64,000 bases of DNA, from assembly GCA_964650285.1 (NCBI GenBank), contig CAZYSP010000005.1:1-64000 (forward strand). The letters are read 5' to 3'. Under the pieces are notes generated by a model. That model was given only the letters and a program-made list of their open reading frames with translations, had not been told where the DNA came from and did no database searches. The stretch's first letter is position 1. Each line of letters opens with the position of its first letter. Shown one piece after another: positions 25,968 through 32,844 of this stretch. A program made the position numbers and the translations under genes. Source of the DNA: JACPJP01 sp964650285. GTDB taxonomy: Archaea > Nanobdellota > Nanobdellia > Woesearchaeales > GW2011-AR4.

Positions 25968-26822
25968 ATGGTTTCAAAATACCTAAATTTTTTACCTGAG
26001 TATGTGCTTCCAAAAATAGCAATATCGCCATTCTTTAAGAGAGTTACAAGATTTATGAATCTGCATTTTAGCCCAAGAAAAGACATAATGGTAAATGTCG
26101 GGGGAAAGAAGATGTATGCAAGCACATTAGACAGGCTATTTGTATTATACCTTTGGAAATTTTCTATTATGGAAAATTTTGAAACAAAATTAATTAAAGA
26201 AATTGTTAAAATGGGAATGACTGTTTTTGATATAGGGGCCAATATTGGCTATTACACCCTGGTATTGGCAGAAAAAGTGGGAAAAACAGGAAAAGTATAT
26301 GCATTTGAGCCGGACAATGAGAATTATAGGTTACTTGTTAAAAACATAAAAGCAAGCAGCTTTAACAATGTAGTGGCAGTAAAAAAAGCTATTTCGGATA
26401 AAATCGGAAAAACAAAGCTTTTCATTAGTGAAGAGCATAGAGGCGACCATAGACTTTATGACCCCCGGGATAAGAGAAAAGCAGTTGATGTTGAAACAAT
26501 ATCCTTAGATAAATTTGCGCAAAATAAAATAAAACCAGATATTATAAAAATGGATATTGAGGGAGCAGAGTTTAGAGCTATTTTAGGCATGGAGAATTTA
26601 ATAAAGAAAAAGAAAGATTTGGCAATAATATGCGAGTTTAATCCAAAGTGTTTAAAGCAGGCCGGAATTGCTCCAGAAAAGCTGCTGAAGAAATTTCAAA
26701 GTTATGGATTTAAAATTAAATATATTGATGAAAAGAAACAAAAAGTTGAGGAAATAAGCATATTGTCTTTGATGAAAAAGTGTTCTGGAGTAAAATATGT
26801 TAATCTGTTCTTAAAAAGATGA
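25968..26822 (+). CDS. FkbM-family SAM methyltransferase
   Basis: A 284-residue class I methyltransferase. The core starts near residue 85: TVFDIGANIGYYTLVLAEKVG (motif I), VYAFEPDNENYRLL (motif II) and IIKMDIEGAEFRAI, the FkbM hallmark. The N-terminal ~80 residues are an extension with a basic, partly amphipathic character. FkbM enzymes O-methylate sugars or polyketides; in this island an O-methylated glycan residue is likely. It has its own promoter and is the last gene before the GT4 remnant. Confidence 0.87.
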   Translation: MVSKYLNFLPEYVLPKIAISPFFKRVTRFMNLHFSPRKDIMVNVGGKKMYASTLDRLFVLYLWKFSIMENFETKLIKEIVKMGMTVFDIGANIGYYTLVLAEKVGKTGKVYAFEPDNENYRLLVKNIKASSFNNVVAVKKAISDKIGKTKLFISEEHRGDHRLYDPRDKRKAVDVETISLDKFAQNKIKPDIIKMDIEGAEFRAILGMENLIKKKKDLAIICEFNPKCLKQAGIAPEKLLKKFQSYGFKIKYIDEKKQKVEEISILSLMKKCSGVKYVNLFLKR

Positions 26823-26826
26823 AGTA

Positions 26827-27029
26827 TTATTCAGTAAAAGTTTTATAAATTTTTAATGCGGCTTTTTCTATCGAAAAATCCTCCAAAATATGCTTTCTGG
26901 CATTTCTGCTTATCTTCTTCGCTATTTCACTATTTTTTGTTAAGTACCTACATACCTTTAATAGGTTGTTTAAGGATGAATGTATATCAGAATGCGTTGG
27001 TACGACAACAGCTACTTCCAGTTTTCCAT
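26827..27029 (-). pseudogene. GT4 glycosyltransferase remnant with internal deletion
   Basis: The minus strand of this otherwise empty gap encodes 65 or so residues that join both ends of a GT4 enzyme. The first part, starting KLEVAVVVPTH, matches the N-terminus of the GT4 protein encoded at 42006-43148 (KLKVAVVIPTH) at 19 of 31 ungapped positions, ending in KN. It continues directly into SEIAKKISRNARKHILEDFS and IEKAALKIYKTF, a standard GT4 C-terminus. About 300 central residues are gone. The ATG at 27029 needs one extra A in the run AAAA (27022-27025) to be in frame, so it is also frameshifted. The TATA sequence at 27052-27059 lies 26-27 bases before that ATG. Confidence 0.7.
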
Positions 27030-27051
27030 ATACTACAGTATTAGGAAACTA

Positions 27052-27064
27052 TTTAAATATATTT
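27052..27064. promoter_or_regulatory. Shared divergent TATA element
   Basis: TTTAAATATATTT contains the palindrome TTTAAA about 26-27 bases before ATG 27082 on the plus strand and about the same distance before ATG 27029 of the GT4 remnant on the minus strand. One TATA core therefore seems to serve, or to have served, both directions. Confidence 0.5.
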
Positions 27065-27081
27065 GAGTTTTTCCGATTAGT

Positions 27082-28188
27082 ATGAGAATAGTAAGTATAG
27101 TTGGAACAAGACCAAATTTTATTAAATTAGCGGCTTTAATAAGGGAGATTAAGAAACACAAAATAGAGCATGTTCTTATCCATACTGGCCAGCATTACGA
27201 TACACACATGAGCCAGCTTTTTTTTAAAGATTTAGATCTGCCAGAGCCAGATAAGCATTTAGTTGTACAAACAAATCTAAGCGGAGATGAGCAAAAAAAG
27301 TTTCTTAGAACTAAAATTAAAGCGACACTTGGAAAACAAGAACCAAAGCCAGACATAGTAATTGTTGTTGGAGATGTAAATTCTACTGTTGCCGGAGCTG
27401 AAGCAGCAAATGAACTCGGAATTAAGGTTGCACATGTAGAAGCTGGATTAAGGAGTTTTGATAAGACTATGCCTGAGGAAATAAATAGGATACGTACTGA
27501 TGAAATAAGTGATTTCTTGTTTACAACAGAAGAAAGCGGAAACATAAACTTATTGAATGAGGGCATCAGCAAGGATAAAATATTTTTTGTTGGCAATGTT
27601 ATGATTGATACCCTGCTGAAACATAAAGAAAAGGCAAAACATTCAAAAATATCGGAGGAATTAGGTCTGGCCAAAAATAATTATGTTGTTTTAACTTTGC
27701 ATAGGCCCAGTAATGTTGATGATAAGGGAGGTTTTGAGAATGTTCTTTCTATATTGGAAAAAATACAGGAGAAAATTAAAATCATTTTTCCAGTACATCC
27801 AAGAACAAAGAAAAACATCGAATTGTTCAAACTAGACGAAAAAATAGAAAATATGGAGAATTTAATTATAACCGGACCTTTAGGGTATCTTGATTTTATA
27901 CATCTGATGGCTAATAGCAAGCTTGTTCTAACTGACTCCGGGGGCATACAGGAAGAAACTACTGTCTTAGGAATACCATGCATTACTTTGAGGAAGAATA
28001 CTGAAAGGCCTGTTACTGTTGAACAAGGCACTAATCTGGTGGTAAGTACTGATGCAGATAAGGTAACTGAAGAATCATTAAAAGTGATAGAGGATAATAT
28101 TGGGGAAAATAGAAAAATACCCGAATTGTGGGATGGGAAAGCTGCTGAGAGGATTATAGAGCTTTTATTGGAAAGGTTTAAAAAATAA
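27082..28188 (+). CDS. wecB: UDP-N-acetylglucosamine 2-epimerase (non-hydrolysing)
   Basis: Interconverts UDP-GlcNAc and UDP-ManNAc. The 368-residue sequence has the whole family pattern: VGTRPNFIKLAAL, HTGQHYD, VVVGDVNSTVAGA, HVEAGLRSFD, PEEINR, LTLHRPSNVDD, PVHPRT, LTDSGGIQEET and the TERP motif. The classic HR-EN pair is HRPSNV here. A leaderless start is indicated by the shared TATA element. With wecC at 29475-30743 it would supply UDP-ManNAcA. Confidence 0.93.
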   Translation: MRIVSIVGTRPNFIKLAALIREIKKHKIEHVLIHTGQHYDTHMSQLFFKDLDLPEPDKHLVVQTNLSGDEQKKFLRTKIKATLGKQEPKPDIVIVVGDVNSTVAGAEAANELGIKVAHVEAGLRSFDKTMPEEINRIRTDEISDFLFTTEESGNINLLNEGISKDKIFFVGNVMIDTLLKHKEKAKHSKISEELGLAKNNYVVLTLHRPSNVDDKGGFENVLSILEKIQEKIKIIFPVHPRTKKNIELFKLDEKIENMENLIITGPLGYLDFIHLMANSKLVLTDSGGIQEETTVLGIPCITLRKNTERPVTVEQGTNLVVSTDADKVTEESLKVIEDNIGENRKIPELWDGKAAERIIELLLERFKK

Positions 28189-28214
28189 CACCTTTTAACT
28201 TTAAGGGGATTTAA

Positions 28215-28559
28215 TTGAAACTTAATAAACCAACTGAAGACGAAAATATTGAAATAATAGAGGGAAATTATGATGAGATTAAGGACTTTGAGTTAGATGG
28301 AGAGGGTTATTTTCTGATAAAATTGGATAGGGAGAATAAGAAGATTGTTGCAGGTTTTTGCAAAGAAAACAATAAAATTCTTGTAAAAATAACTGGCAAA
28401 AAGCCTTCTGATATATACTATGAAGTTATTAAAAAAGGATTAATAAAAAAACCAGATCATATTGCGTATTTAGGCAAGGAATGCCAGAAAGCATATATCG
28501 CTTTACAGGGCAACTTTGATTATGTACAGGATGATGAACTAGACATTGACAAAAAATGA
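28215..28559 (+). CDS. DUF4346-like small protein
   Basis: A 114-residue cytoplasmic protein. GEGYFLIKLDRENKKIVAGF, the ITGKKPSDIYYEVIKKGLI helix and the ending PDHIAYLGKECQKAYIAL...YVQDDEL match what I remember of DUF4346, a domain found in archaea and in cyanobacterial and bacterial proteins, sometimes fused to pterin-pathway enzymes. The function is unknown. TTG 28215 is the start, with AAGGGGA a few bases upstream as a possible weak ribosome site. The 3' end overlaps the epimerase gene by 4 bases (ATGA), so the two are coupled, 26 bases after wecB. Confidence 0.6.
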   Translation: MKLNKPTEDENIEIIEGNYDEIKDFELDGEGYFLIKLDRENKKIVAGFCKENNKILVKITGKKPSDIYYEVIKKGLIKKPDHIAYLGKECQKAYIALQGNFDYVQDDELDIDKK

Positions 28560-29470
28560 AAATCTTGGTTACAGGGGGAAGCGGGTTTATAGGTCTTACA
28601 TTGGTAAGACATTTACTTGATAATGGAAATGAAGTCAAAGTTGTTGATTTACGAAAACCGAATATTGAGCACAAGAACCTGAAATTTATAAATAAATCAA
28701 TTATGGATGAGCTGGCAGAAGATATTCATGGCTGCGATGTGGTGTATCATTTTGCTGCGATGCTGGGTGTGGATAATTCTGATAATAAGCCCTTAGAGAC
28801 TATGAGGATTAATTTGGAGGGTTCTGTTAATGTCTTCAAGTCAGCTGTTGAAGCGGGTGTTAAACGGATGATATATGCATCATCTTCAGAGGTTTATGGG
28901 GAGCCAAGAGAGCTTCCTATTAAGGAAGATAGTGTAAAAGGCCCGATTTCAACATACGGGGTATCTAAACTCGCAGCAGAGATATATGCAAAAGCTTACA
29001 ACCACGAATTCGGGACTGACATTAAGATAGTCAGGTTTTTCAATGTCTATGGCCCGGGGCAATCAAACAATTTTGTAGTACCTATATTCATTAATAATGC
29101 TTTGAAAAACAAGCCTTTAAAGGTTTTTGGGGAGGGTTTGCAAACAAGATGCTTTACTTATGTGGAAGATATTGCGGATGGTGTTCTTAAGGTTCTCGAA
29201 AAAGGCAAGGCCGGGGAAGCATATAATATCGGAAATAATAAGCCAACAACAATACTTGAGCTTGCTCAGGTTGTTAAGGAACTTACTGGCAGTAAATCAG
29301 AGATAATTAAATTAGGTTTTGGGAAGGAGACAAGATTAAAGTCAAGGGAAATTGAGTATAGAGTTCCCGATATATCTAAAATGAAAGAACTTGGGTGGGA
29401 GCCAAAAACAACAGTTAAGGAAGGAATAAAGAAGATTTGGGAGTTCAGGAAGAATAATAAGAACAATTAA
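28556..29470 (+). CDS. NAD-dependent epimerase (UDP-glucose 4-epimerase-like)
   Basis: A 304-residue extended SDR. GGSGFIG, HFAAMLGVDNSD, SSSEVYGEP, YGVSK (YxxxK), VRFFNVYGPGQ and the C-terminal GWEPKTTVKEGI are typical of archaeal UDP-sugar 4-epimerase/dehydratase relatives. The VYGPGQ segment with the large gap region suggests a UDP-GlcNAc/GalNAc type substrate, but this is not decisive. It is translationally coupled to the DUF4346-like gene and sits between wecB and wecC, so UDP-HexNAc is the likely pool it draws on. Confidence 0.85.
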   Translation: MKILVTGGSGFIGLTLVRHLLDNGNEVKVVDLRKPNIEHKNLKFINKSIMDELAEDIHGCDVVYHFAAMLGVDNSDNKPLETMRINLEGSVNVFKSAVEAGVKRMIYASSSEVYGEPRELPIKEDSVKGPISTYGVSKLAAEIYAKAYNHEFGTDIKIVRFFNVYGPGQSNNFVVPIFINNALKNKPLKVFGEGLQTRCFTYVEDIADGVLKVLEKGKAGEAYNIGNNKPTTILELAQVVKELTGSKSEIIKLGFGKETRLKSREIEYRVPDISKMKELGWEPKTTVKEGIKKIWEFRKNNKNN

Positions 29471-29474
29471 ATAA

Positions 29475-30743
29475 CTAAGACCTGCCAACTCCATGATATA
29501 ATATTCCTAATGATTTTATCTTCTGTCTATCTAAACAGTTCCTTCCATCAATAATTATTTTGATACTATTTTCCTTTAATTTGTTTAAATCCATGTTCTT
29601 GAATTCGTTGTGGTCTGTGGCCAGGATAATGTAATTGCTTTTCTGTATCAATTCATTCAAATTCTCAACATTGCTACCTTTTTTTACATATGGGTCAAAA
29701 ACGAAAACATCGGCTTCTTTTGCTTTGAGTAATTCTATAATCTTGAGTGCTGGGCTTTCCCTTATATCATCAACATCTGCTTTGTAAGCCAGGCCAAGAA
29801 CTCCTATTTTTGCATTTTTTATTGATTTTTTTAATTTCTGCAATTGACTTTCCAGCAATTCAACTGTATAATACGGCATGTTGTTATTAATCTCCCTTGC
29901 TAAACTCAGGAACTTATGGCTAAAGCCAATCTGCTTTGCCTTTTCAATCAAGTAATAGGGATCAACAGGAATACAATGACCACCTACACCTGTGCCGGGA
30001 TAGTGGGGCATAAATGCAAATGGTTTTGTAGATGCTCCTTTTATTACCTCTAATATATCAATCCCCTCTTTGTCAAAGCTCATTGCCATCTCGTTTATGA
30101 AGGCTATGTTAATGTCTCTAAATGTATTTTCCATTATTTTTGTTGCCTCTGCTGCTTTGACACTACTTAGTTCTATTATGTTAGCATCAATTATCTTTCG
30201 ATAAAATTCAGCTGTCTTTTTTGTTGATTCCTTGTTGATGCCACCAACTACTCTTGGGATATTTTGTATAGTGAATTTTTCGTTCCCAGGGTCTAGTCTT
30301 TCAGGGCAATGGGACAGATAGAAATCAACATTTGATTTTTTTAGTATTGGTAAAACAATTTCGTCTATGGTTCCGGGAAAAATTGTGGATTCAATTATGA
30401 CCAAAGTATCTTTTTGCAGACTTTTTGAAACCTTTTCGCATGCACTTTTCAATGGCCCTAAATTTGGCAGATGATTGCCATCTACTGGTGTAGGGACGCA
30501 TACAATTACAATTGAAGAATCTTTAACTGCCCGTTCTATGTTATCTGTGACCTTTATTTTCCCTTTTGTTTTTTTAACTGCTTCTTTTAAGCTCGCGTCA
30601 TCTATAGGGCTACTGCCCTGGCTAATCAAAGAAACTTTATTCTTATCAGTATCTAAACCATAGACATTATATCCTTTATTTGCACATAAGCAGGCTAATG
30701 GCAATCCCACATAGCCTAAGCCGACAATAGTTACAGTTCTCAT
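29475..30743 (-). CDS. wecC: UDP-N-acetyl-D-mannosamine dehydrogenase (WecC-type)
   Basis: A 422-residue UDP-sugar 6-dehydrogenase of the UDP-Glc/GDP-Man dehydrogenase family. VGLGYVGLPLA is the NAD loop, GTGVGGHCIPVDPYYL holds the catalytic cysteine, and AYKADVDDIRESPA starts the C-terminal UDP-binding domain. The GGHCIPVDPYYL pattern favours the WecC (UDP-ManNAc) rather than the UDP-glucose group, as does the nearby wecB. A TATA box is at 30767-30774. It converges on the epimerase gene with 4 bases between stops. Confidence 0.9.
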   Translation of the reverse strand: MRTVTIVGLGYVGLPLACLCANKGYNVYGLDTDKNKVSLISQGSSPIDDASLKEAVKKTKGKIKVTDNIERAVKDSSIVIVCVPTPVDGNHLPNLGPLKSACEKVSKSLQKDTLVIIESTIFPGTIDEIVLPILKKSNVDFYLSHCPERLDPGNEKFTIQNIPRVVGGINKESTKKTAEFYRKIIDANIIELSSVKAAEATKIMENTFRDINIAFINEMAMSFDKEGIDILEVIKGASTKPFAFMPHYPGTGVGGHCIPVDPYYLIEKAKQIGFSHKFLSLAREINNNMPYYTVELLESQLQKLKKSIKNAKIGVLGLAYKADVDDIRESPALKIIELLKAKEADVFVFDPYVKKGSNVENLNELIQKSNYIILATDHNEFKNMDLNKLKENSIKIIIDGRNCLDRQKIKSLGILYHGVGRS

Positions 30744-30766
30744 CTGGACAAAAGACTCCTATTTTG

Positions 30767-30774
30767 TTTATAAA
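30767..30774 (-). promoter_or_regulatory. TATA box for wecC
   Basis: TTTATAAA, a palindrome, is centred about 28 bases before the minus-strand ATG at 30743. Confidence 0.5.
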
Positions 30775-30818
30775 CATTTCTGATAAACTTTATAATATTG
30801 TTTTAGTCAGGTGAAAGA

Positions 30819-30889
30819 TGCTGCACTAGCCACACTAACTATTCAAAAGAAAGCACTCTCTTTTGGAATGACTCTAAAAGATTGCAGCA
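30819..30889. repeat. Nested inverted repeats in divergent gap
   Basis: Outer arms TGCTGCA (30819-30825) and TGCAGCA (30883-30889) enclose a hairpin ATTCAAAAGA / TCTTTTGGAAT (30841-30850, 30859-30869) with one bulged base. It sits between wecC and the AbrB-cytidylyltransferase operon. It could be a regulatory site, a structured RNA or a small mobile-element relic. Confidence 0.4.
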
Positions 30890-30956
30890 CTCATAATATA
30901 CAATTTAAAAAAGGCAACCTGTGTTGAATTATTTTTTCCTGTTTAAAATAGAAATA

Positions 30957-30964
30957 TTTATATA
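30957..30964 (+). promoter_or_regulatory. TATA box of the cytidylyltransferase/citrate-synthase operon
   Basis: TTTATATA is centred about 29 bases before ATG 30989 but only about 14 before GTG 30974, so ATG 30989 is taken as the start. Confidence 0.6.
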
Positions 30965-30970
30965 GTTTTA

Positions 30971-30983
30971 CTAGTGTCACTAG
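30971..30983. promoter_or_regulatory. Candidate operator (perfect inverted repeat over the start site)
   Basis: CTAGTG-T-CACTAG is a perfect 6-bp inverted repeat (also readable as two direct copies of ACTAGTG). It lies between the TATA box and the ATG, where the transcript should begin. The first gene product starts with an AbrB-type DNA-binding domain, so autorepression at this site is an attractive inference. Confidence 0.45.
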
Positions 30984-30988
30984 TGTTT

Positions 30989-31537
30989 ATGAAAAAGGCA
31001 GTATGGTTAAATAAGTCCAATGGGCAACTTTGTGTAACAATTCCAAAGGATTCTGGAATAAAGGCCGGAGACATAGTTAACGTAGAAAAAGAAAAAATAA
31101 AAACGATTGTTTATACTCCTGTAACTGCAGATTTATTTCATTATGGACACCTTAAAATACTAGAAGCTGCGAATAATCTTGGGGATTTCCATATTTGTGG
31201 TGTAGTGACTGATAAAGGGATAAGAACCTACAAGAAAGGGGCGATTACTAACCTAAAAGAGAGGATGGCAATAGTTTCTGCTCTTAGATGTGTTGATATG
31301 GTTGTTACACAGGATGGTAAAAGTGCTATGGGGAATTTAAAGAAGATTCATTCTCAATTTAAAGGCGCAAAGCTGATTCTTGTACATGGGTCAAATTGGA
31401 AAAAAATACCTGCGGCCGAGTATGTTAAGAAAATCAATGGAGAAGTTGTACGACTACCTTTTTATGAAAAATTATCAACAAAAAAGATGATTGGTAAAAT
31501 TCTTAATCTCTACAAAGATGGAGTTGATGGGGGATGA
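30989..31537 (+). CDS. AbrB domain - cytidylyltransferase-like fusion
   Basis: From ATG 30989 the protein has 182 residues. Residues about 1-38 (KKAVWLNKSNGQLCVTIPKD...AGDIVNVE) look like a SpoVT/AbrB swapped-hairpin DNA-binding domain. Residues about 40-180 are a cytidylyltransferase-like nucleotidyltransferase: TIVYTPVTADLFHYGHLKILEAA with the HxGH motif (HYGH), GDFHICGVVTD, then LKERMAIVSALRCVD and VHGSNWKKIPAAEY. This type of domain is found N-terminal to PEP mutase in some archaeal phosphonate proteins (recalled, not searched). An AbrB domain on an enzyme suggests autoregulation; a candidate operator lies over the start site. It overlaps the next gene by 4 bases, and that gene begins with a close copy of the same domain. 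Confidence 0.75.
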   Translation: MKKAVWLNKSNGQLCVTIPKDSGIKAGDIVNVEKEKIKTIVYTPVTADLFHYGHLKILEAANNLGDFHICGVVTDKGIRTYKKGAITNLKERMAIVSALRCVDMVVTQDGKSAMGNLKKIHSQFKGAKLILVHGSNWKKIPAAEYVKKINGEVVRLPFYEKLSTKKMIGKILNLYKDGVDGG

Positions 31538-32844
31538 AGAAAAAAATAAAAACAATAGTTTATTGTTCTACCACTGCCGATATGTTTCATTATGGACATC
31601 TTCGCTTATTGGAGAAAGCAAATGTGCTTGGAGATTTTTTCATTTGTGGTGTGTTGACTGATGAGGCTATAAAATCGTATAAAGAAGAGCCAATTGCCAG
31701 TCTGAAGGAGAGGATGGCAATAGTTTCTGCTCTTAGATGTGTTGGTAAGGTTGTTACCCAAAGAAGCCTTGATCCTACGGAAAATTTAAAAGAAATCCAT
31801 AGTCAATTCAGAGATGCAAAAATAATTCTGGTTTGCGGTTCCAACTGGAAAAAGGTTCCCGGGGCAGAATATATTAAAAAAATTAAAGGCGAGATAGTAC
31901 AGCCACCTTTTTATGAAAAGTTGTCAATAGAGAATGTTGTTAGTAAAATATTCAGGTTGCATGAGTTTCGCAGAAAAACTGCTATTTCTTATAAGACAGA
32001 AGGGAAGACAATCTTACGCGGATATAACTTGAGTGACCTCGCAGAAGAAGGATATACTTTTTGTGATGCTCTGTTTGTGTTGTTTCAGGGAAGGCTTCCT
32101 GCTGAAAATGAAGAAAAAATGCTTGAATATGAGACAGCAGAATTTTTGGAGCATTCTATGTCTCCATCAGCTGCTGGAGCAATTGCTGTTATTAGTGGAA
32201 GGCCCCATCTTCCTGCTGCAATAGCCGCTGCTGTTATGACATTTGGTGGTGCTCATGGACCTGGAGCAGCTCATGGATACATGATGCACCAATATATTGA
32301 GCGTGCGATTAAAGAGGGGAAATCCCTTGAGGAAATGGGCAGGATCCTGGTGGATGAGTATCTTGATGCTGGGCTCCCTGTCATGGGATTGGGGCAGCCC
32401 CAACACACTGATGGCGACCCAAGAGCAGAACCAACTCATATAAAACAAGAGGAATTGGGGTTAAGTGGCGCATACCTTAAGCTTCAGAGGTCTATTGAGA
32501 AACACTTCAATGAAAGGCGGAAAAAACAAGGAAAATCCTTTGTTGCCGTTAATATGATTGGAGCAGGCAATACGGCTTTGGCAGATCTCGGTTTTTCTCC
32601 AAACGCGGCGTGGTGTATCGGTTCTGTCTGCCGTGGTTTTAGTTGTGCAGCGCATGCACTTTACACCATAAAGAAAGGGCATGCCTGGGCAGCATCGAAG
32701 CGAGAACCGATGGTCCAGATGCTCGATCTTTCTATGATCAAGTATGTAGGTCCAGAAGATAGACCTGTACCCAGCATAGAAGAAAGACAGGAATATGCCA
32801 AAAATCAAAAAGAGGAGGGAGAGTATAAAAAATGGGTACTGTAG
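31534..32844 (+). CDS. Cytidylyltransferase - citrate-synthase-like fusion
   Basis: A 436-residue fusion. Residues 1-140 are a cytidylyltransferase-like domain with HYGH at 19-22, closely similar to the previous gene's domain (TIVYCSTTADMFHYGH, GDFFICGVLTDEAIKSY, SLKERMAIVSALRCV). Residues about 148-425 are a citrate synthase / citryl-CoA lyase domain: LRGYNLSDLAEEGYTFCDALFVLFQGRLP, then FGGAHGPGAAHG with the first catalytic histidine kept (His241). The second catalytic histidine (GFGH in citrate synthases) is Gln288 in GLGQPQH, followed by a normal DPRA, and the catalytic aspartate position near VNMIGAG appears to be Ile342. The chemistry is therefore probably not ordinary citrate synthesis. 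It overlaps the neighbours on both sides by 4 and 13 bases. Confidence 0.8.
   Translation: MKKKIKTIVYCSTTADMFHYGHLRLLEKANVLGDFFICGVLTDEAIKSYKEEPIASLKERMAIVSALRCVGKVVTQRSLDPTENLKEIHSQFRDAKIILVCGSNWKKVPGAEYIKKIKGEIVQPPFYEKLSIENVVSKIFRLHEFRRKTAISYKTEGKTILRGYNLSDLAEEGYTFCDALFVLFQGRLPAENEEKMLEYETAEFLEHSMSPSAAGAIAVISGRPHLPAAIAAAVMTFGGAHGPGAAHGYMMHQYIERAIKEGKSLEEMGRILVDEYLDAGLPVMGLGQPQHTDGDPRAEPTHIKQEELGLSGAYLKLQRSIEKHFNERRKKQGKSFVAVNMIGAGNTALADLGFSPNAAWCIGSVCRGFSCAAHALYTIKKGHAWAASKREPMVQMLDLSMIKYVGPEDRPVPSIEERQEYAKNQKEEGEYKKWVL

Noticed and set aside
26856..27044. A 62-codon plus-strand reading frame in the gap before wecB
   Set aside because: It is the antisense of the GT4 remnant; the minus strand gives recognisable GT4 ends, and the plus-strand product has no pattern of its own.
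27195..28031. Two long minus-strand open frames inside wecB
   Set aside because: They are antisense shadows of a strongly conserved gene and show Ser/Leu-rich random composition.
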